The notes: generated by a model from the sequence alone, not told the origin. 64,000 nucleotides of DNA from Deltaproteobacteria bacterium (GCA_016875195.1 VGRY01000005.1:1-64000); one strand, 5' to 3'; counted from the stretch's first letter, positions 9,206 through 17,904 are shown. Numbers and translations: made by a program.

Positions 9206-9484
9206 AGATACTCCTCGTTTATTGTCATTTTGGATTCTCAAAGTGTCATGCCGAACTCGTTTCGGCATCTCTAAATCTTTAACCCTGATCCTGAAATAAA
9301 TTCAGGATGACATAATAGTAATTAACGCACTACTCCTTCATGTGAGAAGGTCTCCCTTTTCTTCCTCCTCCCCTGGTGGGAGGAGGTGAGGAGGAGGGGG
9401 AATGATGCTGTTATATTACCAATTTTAAAGAAGATGTCAAGGTGAGTTGACTTACCCCTGAATCAGCCATCCATTGGCGACCGA
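9206..9484. other. Gene-free region with two repeats
   Basis: No gene is seen. Bases 9244-9312 form an element bounded by TGTCAT/ATGACA, with inner hairpins TGCCGAA/TTTCGGCA and CCTGAA/TTCAGG. Bases about 9350-9403 hold a C-rich then G-rich inverted repeat (CCTCCTCCCC, GGGAGGAGG). Confidence 0.6.
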
Positions 9485-9619
9485 TTATCGGGTATGAAGA
9501 TTTAAGAATTTGAAAAAGATCTTGATTTCCTTTTCAGTAAGCGAAAGAACATTAGGAAGGCTGGTGAGAAGCTTTTTTATCTTCGACCAATCGAGTTCAA
9601 AGCCGTATCGTTTATATCC
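9485..9619 (-). pseudogene. Open fragment without start, unassigned
   Basis: Directly downstream of the nucleotidyltransferase, the - strand is open for 44 codons (beginning GYKRYGFELDWSKIKKLL) without a start codon. It may be the eroded partner of the nucleotidyltransferase. I do not recognise it. Confidence 0.3.
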
Positions 9620-9956
9620 TTAATCCCTCCTTGAGAGCGCGTTTTTTAATTGGGGACATCGCTTTTTCAAAAGGAATTAAATCAATCTGAAACGGGTGGG
9701 CCAGCGCCGAGACTTCGGCAAGGATTTTAAAATATTTTTTGCTATTAAGACCTTTTACCAGTAGGTCAATATCCGTGCCACACCATAAGAAATCTGGCCT
9801 TGAGACGAGAGACCCAAACAGAATGGTCTCTTTCGCATGATATTTATCTTTTAGGACTTTAGCGACCAACTCTGCCTTCTCGATGGCAGACTTCCTCCTC
9901 TGTCTTTCCTCTTCTTTTCTTTCATCCCATACACTGCGATATTCCATCTTATTCAT
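9612..9956 (-). CDS. MNT-type nucleotidyltransferase domain protein
   Basis: A 114-residue protein with a minimal nucleotidyltransferase domain: the GS motif (ILFGSLVSRPDF), TDIDLLVKG about 10 residues on, and a later acidic position in FQIDLIPF. In this family such proteins often act as the antitoxin of a MNT-HEPN pair by AMPylating the partner. No intact HEPN partner is adjacent. A HepT remnant lies 3 kb away at 12888-13019, and an unidentified fragment follows directly downstream. The N-terminal 35 residues are a charged helix. Confidence 0.75.
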   Translation of the reverse strand: MNKMEYRSVWDERKEEERQRRKSAIEKAELVAKVLKDKYHAKETILFGSLVSRPDFLWCGTDIDLLVKGLNSKKYFKILAEVSALAHPFQIDLIPFEKAMSPIKKRALKEGLRI

Positions 9957-10230
9957 AGTGCCATCATATCATAAATGTAGGCTCTTTCCAAGATATCTAT
10001 AAAATTGAGTTAACGGCGACTCATCCTTTTGTCCGATGTCAACAGGCTGTTGCCCAATAAAAAAGTCCACTTAAATCACCGTTTACCCTTCGACAGGCTC
10101 AGGGCGAACGGTGATTTATTGAAACATTGTAATTTTTTATGGCCATGTCCTGCGAAACGCGGGATCGAAGCACGAAATGAATTTAAGCAATAACTTGTAA
10201 AGGTGTACCCCGGGATTCCATCGAGGGCAT
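9957..10230. other. Gene-free region with a hairpin
   Basis: AAATCACCGTTT at 10073 mirrors GAACGGTGATTT ending at 10117, with CCCTTCGACAGGCTCAGGG in the middle. This is a well-formed stem-loop resembling dispersed CTTCGACAGGCTCAGGG elements. Nothing else was recognised here. Confidence 0.55.
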
Positions 10231-10291
10231 AAAAAAAGGGCGGCTCCCCTTCGATCCCGACTCATCGGGACTCAGGATGAACCGCCCTTTT
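10231..10291 (-). terminator. Rho-independent terminator of the porin gene
   Basis: Read on the - strand, AAAGGGCGGTTC pairs with GAGCCGCCCTTT and is followed by a run of T. It lies 17 bp after the porin stop. The loop holds its own CCCGATGAGTCGGG hairpin. Confidence 0.85.
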
Positions 10292-10307
10292 GGCTACACA
10301 CTTTCGG

Positions 10308-11654
10308 TTAGAAACTGTATAGCAATCTGGAGGTTATGATCCAGGGAGTCTTTGGTTTGACTTCCGCAGCACCGAACTTCAAAGCATCCCCTCTTGTCAT
10401 AAAACCACCACCGATTTGGTATTTGAGTTGTTTGTAGATCTGGAACTCGTTGATCAGATCTAATTCCCAACCGATGGTTTTGTGATCCCTCGGTGAGGTT
10501 CCAACGGTGTTTCCATTTTTGGTGGTATCACCGATATACAGGGCTTGAAGGGTAACTTTATACCATGGTGTGGCCGCGAAACTGCCATAGAGCTTTCCAA
10601 ACCAGACACCACCAAGGGGGCGATCAGCAAATGCCGTACCAGCGACACCACCTCGAATTCCAGTGTTTCCTCGGTTGACCCAGGAGCTGAAGAAGACTAA
10701 GCTCTCTCCAAAAACAGCGGGCGATTCTGATCCAGGAGGTATAAGATAGGCTTCGTTCTTAGTTGCTGTTGTTTTTTTATCTCCTGAACCATATGCTCCA
10801 ACCACTCCAAAATTGAACTTCTCCCATGGGAAGTCGACTTTGAGTCGGGTTGCCCAGCCACGTAATTTAGTATCCGCTCCAACTCTAGGTTCAATTTTTC
10901 CTCTGTTATGGATGAAATCGAAGTTGATGTTCACAGGGCCTACTTTCCCGTCTGCATAGAGTCCGACGTAGGTTGCATTGGCCTGATTTGCCGGAGCCGC
11001 AGCATATGCAACCGGGTAAGTATTCATGTTGAAATGAACCCCATAACCTCCAACAGTTATCTTGTCAATTTTGGCGTTTACATCAAGACCATAGACATCA
11101 ACATCGTCAGAATCAAACGCATCTCCTTCAAGATATTTGAACCAGAAGAGTCTGATCATCGCGGGGTCTACCTTGACGAAGGTCGAAATCCCCGTAGCAT
11201 CCGTAGAAATTAACATGTGGGGCCGGACGGCCAAACCCTGTAAACCCACTCTCATCTGGGTCGGAACTGGGATGAAGGGAAGACCGAAGTCGAAGAATAA
11301 ATGCTTAATTTCGACAGCGACCTGGTCAGCATTCATGAGCCCCAATTGATTTCTGCCACCAGCCGCATCACCCCATTGACTGGAGTCCATTTCAAAGTGA
11401 AATGTTCCGCTTACATTTTTACCATAGATAAAGTCGAATTTGAGGTGGGCACGGGTTTCCATGAAGGCATGTTTTTGATTGTTCAAAGCAATTGTTGCTA
11501 GTGTTGCATTTCTAAAATATTCTGTTTGGGCATCAATAAACCCTGATGCTTTAAACTCAAGTTTTGGTTCTTCTTTTTTGGCCTGGGCAAATGCCATGCT
11601 TCCAAAAGCAAGAACCAGTAATGCGATTAAACTCAGAACAACAAATTTTTTCAT
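10308..11654 (-). CDS. Outer-membrane porin
   Basis: A 448-residue protein with a classic signal peptide (MKKF..., cleavage after AFAQA). The body is rich in alternating amphipathic beta-strand stretches, and the C-terminal residue is Phe (LLYSF), the outer-membrane assembly signal. It probably forms a diffusion channel for small solutes; the substrate cannot be read from sequence. GAGGAGG lies just upstream of ATG 11654. It is a single-gene transcription unit with a good promoter about 220 bp upstream and a strong terminator, as expected for an abundant protein. Confidence 0.85.
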   Translation of the reverse strand: MKKFVVLSLIALLVLAFGSMAFAQAKKEEPKLEFKASGFIDAQTEYFRNATLATIALNNQKHAFMETRAHLKFDFIYGKNVSGTFHFEMDSSQWGDAAGGRNQLGLMNADQVAVEIKHLFFDFGLPFIPVPTQMRVGLQGLAVRPHMLISTDATGISTFVKVDPAMIRLFWFKYLEGDAFDSDDVDVYGLDVNAKIDKITVGGYGVHFNMNTYPVAYAAAPANQANATYVGLYADGKVGPVNINFDFIHNRGKIEPRVGADTKLRGWATRLKVDFPWEKFNFGVVGAYGSGDKKTTATKNEAYLIPPGSESPAVFGESLVFFSSWVNRGNTGIRGGVAGTAFADRPLGGVWFGKLYGSFAATPWYKVTLQALYIGDTTKNGNTVGTSPRDHKTIGWELDLINEFQIYKQLKYQIGGGFMTRGDALKFGAAEVKPKTPWIITSRLLYSF

Positions 11655-12087
11655 CTCTTTTCCTCCTCAATTGATTTGGTGATTCGTGAATTGTGATTTC
11701 TAAATCGTTACTCACTAACAAAATTCACCACCACTTACTTGAACCAACCTCCTTAATTCGTGATTCGTGAATCGTGTTAACCAATTACAATCACTCCTCA
11801 CTAGCTGCCTCATTCACCTCCTTTCCTTGGGATTATGTGAAAACAAATTACAAGCAGATTAAATTTTTCTAATTCTATAGCACTCCCAAAAAGAGATGTC
11901 AAGAGTTTTTTTGAGATTTTTTGAGATTTCCGGGAAATTCCAGAAATCTCTGATTACACCGATTAGAGACCCATTACAACGATTACAAATATGAGGAGAT
12001 TGAGTCGCAATTAGCCGTTTTACTGTTCGAAAGCTTCAGAGCCAACGGCCCTGGAATTGTAGCCCCAATTTCACCTCTGCCATCCCA
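11655..12087. other. Porin leader and repeat region
   Basis: This holds the porin promoter (see 11874-11902) and a leader of about 210 nt. Bases about 11676-11800 are word-echo repeats built from TTCGTGATTCGTGAATCGTG and its complement. Nothing coding was recognised in 11903-12087. Confidence 0.55.
11874..11902 (-). promoter_or_regulatory. Sigma-70-type promoter of the porin
   Basis: Read on the - strand: TTGACA (11902-11897), a 17-bp spacer, then TATAGA (11879-11874). The -35 box is consensus and the spacing optimal. Confidence 0.75.
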
Positions 12088-12330
12088 TCAACTTTGTTGA
12101 TGAAAACTTTCGACGGGTCGCACATGTGCGATCTCGCGACGGCCAATTGGGCGCACTTGCGAAGAAAAGAGTGAAACAACTGCCATTGTTTCACCGTCAA
12201 GAGTCGCAAACTCAACCTCATATCCTTTACTGTTATCGTGCACCAGCACAACTGTTCCAATATTGCCACGCTCAAAGCCATATTCCGGCAAATCGGTAGT
12301 AAGCACTATGGTGTCTAATTCTTTTATCAT
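12088..12330 (-). CDS. DUF4926 protein
   Basis: An 80-residue small protein. The N-terminal 60 residues (MIKELDTIVLTTDLPE..., then GNIGTVVLVHD, YEVEFATLDGET) match my recollection of the DUF4926 family, a small beta-barrel-like domain often found beside DUF6883 or toxin-antitoxin-like genes. The function is unknown. AAAGGAGG sits upstream of the ATG. The last 18 residues (RREIAHVRPVESFHQQS) lie outside the family core and may be readout of neighbouring sequence. Confidence 0.7.
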   Translation of the reverse strand: MIKELDTIVLTTDLPEYGFERGNIGTVVLVHDNSKGYEVEFATLDGETMAVVSLFSSQVRPIGRREIAHVRPVESFHQQS

Positions 12331-12887
12331 CAGGACCTCCTTTGCAATGGGTAAGAAGTTACATAAATGAAAGAAGGTATCCTTCTATTTTCCTCTTTGG
12401 AATAACTGCCCTATCAATATCGGGAAGTTCCAATTCTTATCTCCAAAACTTGCCGAGTTGCAACATTTTAGCCTTATGAAAAAAGGAGTTTCATGAGTTA
12501 ATTGATCAAAAGAATCATGATAGAATCCCCCTTCATCCCCCTTTTCCAAACTGATCTTTACCCATAAGTGGAGTCGCTGGACACAATGGGCACTCCAACA
12601 AATTCCCCATCCCCCTCCTGGCCTCCCCCTTTCCCGCCCCGGTCTATTGAATAGGGCGGGACCGGGGGAAGGTGGAGGAATTACACGATGAGCGGGACAA
12701 CTACCCTCCTCTTCAGGGGGAGGGTTAGGGTGGGGGTGGGGTATCCTAAGCCTCAATCATACTAATTGTACGATCCCTCCTTGTATCCAGCCTACCAACT
12801 TATGGGACATGTTAAGTTTTCCAACGGGGGAAATCCCTATCTCCTCCCTTTGGAAAAGGGAGGTCGGGAGGGATTTTACAAAGATTT
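12331..12887. other. Repeat-rich gap
   Basis: No gene is supported. Bases about 12530-12740 consist of C-rich and G-rich inverted repeats (CCCCCTCCTGGCC, GGGGGAGGGTTAGGGTGGGGG) with CGGTCTATTGAATAGGGCGGGACCGGG in the middle. Bases about 12825-12880 hold AAATCCCTATCTCCTCCC mirrored by GGGAGGTCGGGAGGGATTTT, which abuts the truncated HepT remnant. Confidence 0.6.
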
Positions 12888-13019
12888 TCAAACTAAAGTG
12901 TTAATAGTTTTCTTATCTTGCAAAAATTCATCAAATTCCATTCCGGAGGTAAATTCGTCTATATCCTGGATGGAAATCAAAATGTCCTTTATATAATCTG
13001 AAAAATCTCTATCCTTCAT
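12888..13019 (-). pseudogene. HepT (DUF86) toxin, truncated N-terminal remnant
   Basis: The - strand from ATG 13019 reads MKDRDFSDYIKDILISIQD, then FDEFLQDKKTINTLV, then TGA. This is the start of the HepT/DUF86 HEPN family, which is normally about 110 residues. After the TGA the frame gives KSL then TAA, still similar to the family (RSLEVIGEA), and then runs into the C/G-rich repeat. The gene has therefore decayed or been cut by the repeat. Its usual MNT antitoxin is not adjacent; the nearest is at 9612-9956. Confidence 0.7.
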
Positions 13020-13142
13020 ATTGTTACAACTTCTTATTAATAGGGCGGCTACAGAGGGGCGCCCCTACTATTCGATATTAGGCAGGAGTGACGAATTTGA
13101 AAATATTAGAGGTTCCCTAAATTTAATGCAAACCCAGAAAGA

Positions 13143-13367
13143 TTAAGTTCCCATAAATTCTTCAACCGTCAATTTTGCTTGTTTCAAAATCCCACGCAAA
13201 GTGCCAAGCGCTAATTCTTTATGTAAGGGAACAACACAACCGATTTCGTCATCGATAATCTTTTTTTTCAAAACGACATGACTGCCACGCTGACGAGCTT
13301 GTTTAAAGCCGAGAGTCTCCAGTCTCCGAATTGTTTCTTTTCCGGAGATTCTTTTTAATTTAGACAT
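13143..13367 (-). CDS. hicA: HicA family toxin
   Basis: A 74-residue protein with the HicA double-stranded-RNA-binding-like fold: the ISGKETIRRLETLGFKQ helix, GSHVVLKK with the active-site His, and a C-terminal GTLRGILKQAKLTVEEF. HicA toxins are mRNA interferases neutralised by HicB. It follows hicB and overlaps it by 8 bp, so the two are co-translated. The antitoxin-first order (hicB-hicA) is the less common arrangement. Confidence 0.88.
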   Translation of the reverse strand: MSKLKRISGKETIRRLETLGFKQARQRGSHVVLKKKIIDDEIGCVVPLHKELALGTLRGILKQAKLTVEEFMGT

Positions 13368-13572
13368 TTACAGCCGCCTCAAATGTTGTCATCAGAGGTT
13401 TTGAGACCTCCTGTAATGGAAACTCTTCGAGATATAATTCAGTAGCCTCTCTCAAGTTTGTAATTGCTTCATCAATGGTATATCCCTGACTCACCGTACC
13501 AACCTCCGGGCACTCCGCCACATAAATATCGTCTTCTTTGTGAAGAATGGCTGTAAAAGTTCTTATAGACAT
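13360..13572 (-). CDS. hicB: HicB family antitoxin
   Basis: A 70-residue protein with the HicB core: FTAILHKEDDIYVAECPEVGTVSQG, then TIDEAITNLREATELYLEE. The start at 13572 has GGAGGG just upstream and gives the family N-terminus. A longer upstream frame adds 51 unrelated residues and is rejected. There is no separate DNA-binding domain, so repression of its own promoter would need the core fold. It pairs with hicA directly downstream. Confidence 0.88.
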   Translation of the reverse strand: MSIRTFTAILHKEDDIYVAECPEVGTVSQGYTIDEAITNLREATELYLEEFPLQEVSKPLMTTFEAAVNV

Positions 13573-13721
13573 ATTTCCCTCCATCATTTTATATTTCGGA
13601 TACGTAACACGCCTGTCCCGACAGATCGGGGATTGCGAAACGATTATCACGATCAAACATGTATTGAAAATAAAGGAAGAACCTATGTAATCTTTTTTTG
13701 AAATCGCTGTAATCAATTTTT

Positions 13722-15329
13722 TCAAAACAACTTAAAGAACATAATATGGCTGGCGCTTTTGCCGCCTATAGCGCCAGGGGCATCGGATTCTACCACTGCC
13801 ACCACCAGATCATCATTACCGTCATTGTCAGCATCCCTCACCTGAAAGTCCGAAATATAGCCCTTGATCTCCCGCGTCTTCCAGTTTGTCGTTAAGCTGC
13901 TTTCATCCCAGATGAGGTTATAAATTTCTCCTGATTCCAAAATCCTCACCCTTTTAAAGAAAGTCCCTGATGAGAATTCATTTCGACTGGTGATGACTTC
14001 AGGGATTCCATCGCCATCAAGATCCCTAACGAGAATTCTTCCCTGGATATAAACCCTCCAGGGTAGCGAATCCTGGGGCCGGAAACTCTCTTCTTTTTTT
14101 CTTAAGGTATCGTAGTAAATATTTGTTCCCCCATACCTACTACGACTCCCCCATAAGAATTTTCCGTCAGGAGAGATAATTTTCAATCGGTCTGAATCAT
14201 CCAGTGTGATAGTATCTATTACCCCTTGGTTTCGTATATCAGCTACAGTGAAACCAAAGATTTTAGTCTCCTTAGGGAAAGGCATTTTGGGCCCCTTTTC
14301 GAAGGTTTTTTTCTTCCACACAAATTTATAAATAGGGCCTGTAAATAAACCATCGGAGCCCATCTGCTGTCCCATTAAAACAGACCCATCTTTTGGATGT
14401 TCGAGTACCCTGAAGAACCACCCAGCCCGTCGGGTGATCGTTCTAAATTCTCCCTGCTCGTATTCGAGGATGAAAGACTGCAAGTTATCCTCAATGACGG
14501 AGGTGACAATGATTTCAGCATAGCCATTTCGGTTGATATCTGTCACATCGAGGGTAAGAAAATTATGTTGATAGCCCGCCTCGATTTTTCGGAAGAGGCT
14601 CAATTTATCGCCGTCGTATTTAAAGACATAGATGTTGTGGTGATCCATGGCCACTATTTCATTTTTTTTGTCTCCGTCCACATCGCCGATATCGAGACCC
14701 TTGATTTCGAAATTAAAGGTCTGGCTCTTTTTGAACCCGATCCCTTCGGGTCCAACCCTTCCAATCTCCCTATCCGGTCGGATCAGATGTGCGGATCTGG
14801 AATCGGACGGTCGAGCAGTTGTAACCCGGCGGCCAAGAATTCGAAATCCGATATCCTGGGCGAAATCGCCAATCTTTAACATGACATCATCAATGCCTTT
14901 GTGCTGGGTATAGGCGCCCAGCGGGGGCTTCTCCTCGGTGACGCTGATGAGCCGGGCATCGAGGCTGATGTAGTCCCCGATCTTGGTGATGCTCCCGAGA
15001 ACCACAAAGTCCGCCCCGACTCTGGTTCCGACCTGTTGTGCCACGGCCTCGTCAAGACGCATGGGTCTCATCTCCCAGAGAATTCTCTCTACCAGATTCC
15101 TCTCAACGACGATGATTCTTCCCTCCACGGTGATCCGGGATATAAGGATGTCATTGATGCCTTCCCTTAGATAATCCAGATTTTCCTGACTGTGGATGAC
15201 AAAGGGGAGGATCGCCACTTTATAAACCTTGCTGGGGTCTTTTGGCTGGGCAAGGGAAGAAGAGAGGAGAGTGAATGTCAAGATAAGACAGAAAGCGATA
15301 AGAATGATTGATTTTCTATTTATTTTCAT
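13722..15329 (-). CDS. Exported protein: CsgG/TolB-N-like domain plus VCBS/FG-GAP repeats
   Basis: A 535-residue protein. A signal peptide (MKINRKSIILIAFCLIL..., cleavage after SLAQ) is followed by a CsgG/FlgO-like domain (YKVAILPFVIHSQEN...VVERNLVERIL...GADFVVLGSI). The second half has several beta-propeller blades with calcium-binding signatures: DVDGDKKNEI, DINRNGYAEI, DLDGDGIPEV and DADNDGNDDL. It acts in the periplasm or outer membrane. The CsgG-like head suggests an envelope-assembly role, and the propeller could bind protein or glycan. The combination is seen in anaerobic deltaproteobacteria but I know of no assigned function. Confidence 0.78.
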   Translation of the reverse strand: MKINRKSIILIAFCLILTFTLLSSSLAQPKDPSKVYKVAILPFVIHSQENLDYLREGINDILISRITVEGRIIVVERNLVERILWEMRPMRLDEAVAQQVGTRVGADFVVLGSITKIGDYISLDARLISVTEEKPPLGAYTQHKGIDDVMLKIGDFAQDIGFRILGRRVTTARPSDSRSAHLIRPDREIGRVGPEGIGFKKSQTFNFEIKGLDIGDVDGDKKNEIVAMDHHNIYVFKYDGDKLSLFRKIEAGYQHNFLTLDVTDINRNGYAEIIVTSVIEDNLQSFILEYEQGEFRTITRRAGWFFRVLEHPKDGSVLMGQQMGSDGLFTGPIYKFVWKKKTFEKGPKMPFPKETKIFGFTVADIRNQGVIDTITLDDSDRLKIISPDGKFLWGSRSRYGGTNIYYDTLRKKEESFRPQDSLPWRVYIQGRILVRDLDGDGIPEVITSRNEFSSGTFFKRVRILESGEIYNLIWDESSLTTNWKTREIKGYISDFQVRDADNDGNDDLVVAVVESDAPGAIGGKSASHIMFFKLF

Positions 15330-15374
15330 AGGTGTTCCTTTCGCGCAAAGGAAATTCTATCTCTCTGATCAAAC

Positions 15375-15403
15375 AACATAGGGATATGATGGTTTATTTT
15401 CAA
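15375..15403 (-). promoter_or_regulatory. Putative promoter for the CsgG/VCBS gene
   Basis: Read on the - strand: TTGAAA, a 17-bp spacer, TATGTT, about 45 bp upstream of ATG 15329. Confidence 0.55.
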
Positions 15404-15427
15404 GGATTTGTCAATTAGCAAAATCGT

Positions 15428-15457
15428 TTGACACCATTCCCATCTCTATGGTATCCA
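15428..15457 (+). promoter_or_regulatory. Putative promoter for the glycan locus
   Basis: TTGACA at 15428, an 18-bp spacer, TATCCA at 15452. It points toward the glycosyltransferase gene at 15554 and diverges from the promoter at 15375-15403. Confidence 0.45.
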
Positions 15458-15553
15458 ATGTTTATTAAGATTACAGTATTGCATATATTTATAAAATAAA
15501 AGTCATGCGTCACGCCTGCCCCGACAAGTCGGGGGACACGGACACGGAGTCAT

Positions 15554-16501
15554 ATGTATCGGGATAAAAAGATCGCAGTCATTGTTCCTGCCTATAACGA
15601 GGAGAAGCTGATCGCCAAGGTCTTAAAAACGACCCCATCCTTTGTTGACCACATCGTCGTCATCGATGATGCAAGCTCTGACCGAACGGGAGAAGTCATT
15701 ATAGCTCATCAGGGGGAAGATTCGCGAATCACCTTTATTCAACATAAGGCCAATGAAGGGGTAGGGGGGGGTATCGTCACCGGATATAAGTGGGCGAGGG
15801 ACCATGAAATTGATATCAGTGTCGTCATGGCAGGTGATGCCCAGATGGATCCAATAGACCTCCCCCGGCTGTTGGATCCTGTGGTTGAAGGAAAGACCGA
15901 TTATTCCAAAGGCAATCGCCTCTTCACCGGCAAGGCATGGAAAGTCATCCCGAAAACAAGGTATTTAGGCAACGGTGTTCTCTCCTTTTTAACAAAGATT
16001 GCCTCCGGATACTGGCACGTGGCTGATTCGCAGTCAGGTTATGCCGCCATTACCCTTGAGGCGCTCAAAACCATTGACCTGGATACCATCTATAAACGCT
16101 ACGGAATGCCGAACGACCTCCTGGTAAAATTGAACGTCTATAATTTCAGGGTGCAGGATGTTCCGGTAACCCCTGTGTATGGCATCGGGGAGCGTTCGGG
16201 GATCAAGATTTACAAGGTCGTCTTCACGCTCTCCTTTTTACTGATGAAACTCTTCTTCTGGAGGCTCAAAGAGAAGTATATCATCCGTGACTTCCATCCA
16301 TTGGTTCTTTTTTACCTGCTGGGGCTTTTTCTGGCTCCCATCGGGGTTGGTTTTGGTTTATATCTTCTGATCTATCGACTTTTTATCGGACCCGTTGCGG
16401 CCACCAGCGCCCTGTTTGCGGCCTTCTTTGCCATCTCGGGCCTCCAATCGCTCTTTTTTGCCATGTGGTTCGACATGGAGTATAACAAGGAGCTGAAATA
16501 G
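15554..16501 (+). CDS. Family 2 glycosyltransferase with C-terminal membrane segments
   Basis: A 315-residue protein. The GT-A domain begins IAVIVPAYNEE (residues 5-15), with DDASSDRT near 37 and the metal-binding VMAGDAQMDP near 91, like dolichyl-phosphate sugar synthases. Two hydrophobic segments near 250-275 and 280-305 anchor it to the inner membrane. It probably transfers a sugar from a nucleotide donor to a polyprenyl phosphate or a growing glycan. It is the first gene of the surface-glycan locus that runs to 26810. Confidence 0.88.
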   Translation: MYRDKKIAVIVPAYNEEKLIAKVLKTTPSFVDHIVVIDDASSDRTGEVIIAHQGEDSRITFIQHKANEGVGGGIVTGYKWARDHEIDISVVMAGDAQMDPIDLPRLLDPVVEGKTDYSKGNRLFTGKAWKVIPKTRYLGNGVLSFLTKIASGYWHVADSQSGYAAITLEALKTIDLDTIYKRYGMPNDLLVKLNVYNFRVQDVPVTPVYGIGERSGIKIYKVVFTLSFLLMKLFFWRLKEKYIIRDFHPLVLFYLLGLFLAPIGVGFGLYLLIYRLFIGPVAATSALFAAFFAISGLQSLFFAMWFDMEYNKELK

Positions 16502-16530
16502 CAATAACCAATAGCCAAGCACCAATAACA

Positions 16531-16577
16531 TAACGCCCCCCAACCCCCTCTTAATTAAGAGGGGGAGAGGGGGAGTT
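16531..16577. repeat. C-rich/G-rich inverted repeat
   Basis: CCCCCTCTTAATTAAGAGGGGGAG, the same family as 7303-7352, lies between the two glycosyltransferase genes. Confidence 0.65.
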
Positions 16578-16626
16578 ATTGCTTGGGGTTTGGTTATTGG
16601 AATTTATATTGTATTGGAGATTGACA

Positions 16627-17772
16627 TTGAATATCTGTATTATCACCTCTTCTTTCCCTTCTCGCCCCGACGATCATCTGCAGGCTCCTTTCCTGATTGA
16701 CTTTATTAATGAGGTGGGAAAAAGAGGGCATCGGACTTTCGTTTTTACCCAGGATCGGACCGGAGAAAAGCAAGAATTTTTAGAGGGGGTCAAAATAAAG
16801 TGGTTCCACTGGATGGGATCTCAAAAACCACTTGTCAAACTTAATGTATTCAACCCCCCGGATTTGGTTCGAATCATTAGTTTATTCTGGAAGGGTCAGG
16901 AGGCAATCCTCCCATTTGTGAAAGAGAATAAGATCGCTGCATGTCTTGCCCTATGGGTTTTGCCTGCAGGCTATTTTTCAAATTATGTTTATCGAAAAAC
17001 AGGAATCCCATATTCCGTATGGGCGCTCGGTTCGGATATTTATCGGTACGGGAAGAACCCTTTCCTTTATCCTTTCATGAAAAGGGTCGTTATGGAAGCA
17101 CGTGGGGTCTTTGCCGATGGTTTTGACCTCACCAGAAAGGTGGAGGAACAGTATAAGAGGAAATGTGAGTTTTTGGCGACCACACGGAAATTTAACCCAC
17201 CACCCAATGAACCCGATAAACTCAACGTACCCAACGAACTTAATAAACCCTACCATTTTCTTTTTGTGGGAAGGCTTGAAAAGGTGAAGGGGATCGATCT
17301 CCTCCTTCGGGCTATAGCCTTATTAAAGAAGGAAGATTTAAATTTTCATCTTACTGTGGTGGGAAAAGGAGGCATGGAGGAGTGGGCAGGAAGCTTCGCG
17401 AAACAGGAAGGGATAGAGGATAAAGTCACCTTGACTGGTGCTCTATCGAATCCTTCTCTAGCCTCTTTATACCAGTCCTCCGATTGTGTAGTGATTCCTT
17501 CCCGCTCCGAATCGATCCCTCTCGTATTTTCTGAGGCATTAAATTTCAGCAGGGAGTTAATCGTCACGGATGTGGGCGATATGGGTGAGCTGGGACGTCA
17601 ATATGGAGTGGCTGATGTGGTTCCTCCGGAGAACCCCGTTGCCCTGAAAGAAGCACTCAAGGAGAGACTTAAGTCGCAAAAAAGTTCGATCAAAGAAGAG
17701 AAAAGGGAAGAATTGTTGAAGCTCTTTGATATCAGGACCAGTGTTGGCAGGTTTTTGAAAGACTATGTATAA
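16627..17772 (+). CDS. Family 4 glycosyltransferase
   Basis: A 381-residue GT-B glycosyltransferase. The N-terminal half begins LNICIITSSFPSRPDDH, and the C-terminal half has FVGRLEKVKGIDLLLRA, TLTGALSN and the donor-binding PSRSESIPLVFSEAL (E-x7-E type). TTG at 16627 is preferred over an upstream frame because GGAG precedes it and the family N-terminus starts there. Residues about 191-208 (NPPPNEPDKLNVPNELNK) look like an in-frame insertion of a word-echo repeat just before the second domain. It probably adds a sugar to the lipid-linked glycan. Confidence 0.85.
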   Translation: MNICIITSSFPSRPDDHLQAPFLIDFINEVGKRGHRTFVFTQDRTGEKQEFLEGVKIKWFHWMGSQKPLVKLNVFNPPDLVRIISLFWKGQEAILPFVKENKIAACLALWVLPAGYFSNYVYRKTGIPYSVWALGSDIYRYGKNPFLYPFMKRVVMEARGVFADGFDLTRKVEEQYKRKCEFLATTRKFNPPPNEPDKLNVPNELNKPYHFLFVGRLEKVKGIDLLLRAIALLKKEDLNFHLTVVGKGGMEEWAGSFAKQEGIEDKVTLTGALSNPSLASLYQSSDCVVIPSRSESIPLVFSEALNFSRELIVTDVGDMGELGRQYGVADVVPPENPVALKEALKERLKSQKSSIKEEKREELLKLFDIRTSVGRFLKDYV

Positions 17773-17892
17773 GGATCGTGTCCGTGACCGTGTCGCGTGT
17801 CCGGGATTAAAAAATAAGAAACGTAACCATGTAGTCTGTTAGAATTATCGGTAATTCTTACGGACACGGGGCACGGACACGGTCACGGTATT
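17773..17892. repeat. GTGTCCGTG/CACGGACAC inverted repeat
   Basis: Multiple copies of GTGTCCGTGACCGTG on one side and ACGGACACGGTCACGG on the other form a long imperfect hairpin. Related elements lie at 19694-19780, 20168-20205, 21340-21370, 32400-32435 and near 15515. Confidence 0.7.
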
Positions 17893-17904
17893 ATGGAGGA
17901 ATCA

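Noticed and set aside
9206-9268. Upstream extension of the CsgG-like lipoprotein
   Set aside because: It lies in the TGTCAT/ATGACA repeat and would bury the signal peptide.
12385-12756. 123-codon open frame on the - strand
   Set aside because: It is mostly Pro/Gly/Arg-rich translation of the C/G-run repeats with no ribosome site or family match.
12879-12890. TGA at the end of the HepT piece as a Sec codon
   Set aside because: A TAA follows four codons later, the family has no Cys there, and the sequence then enters a repeat.
13573-13725. Upstream extension of HicB by 51 residues
   Set aside because: No family similarity and a good ribosome site at the shorter start.
16579-16626. Upstream extension of the family 4 glycosyltransferase (MLGVWLLEFILYW...)
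   Set aside because: It translates the end of an intergenic repeat; the ribosome site and family start support TTG 16627.
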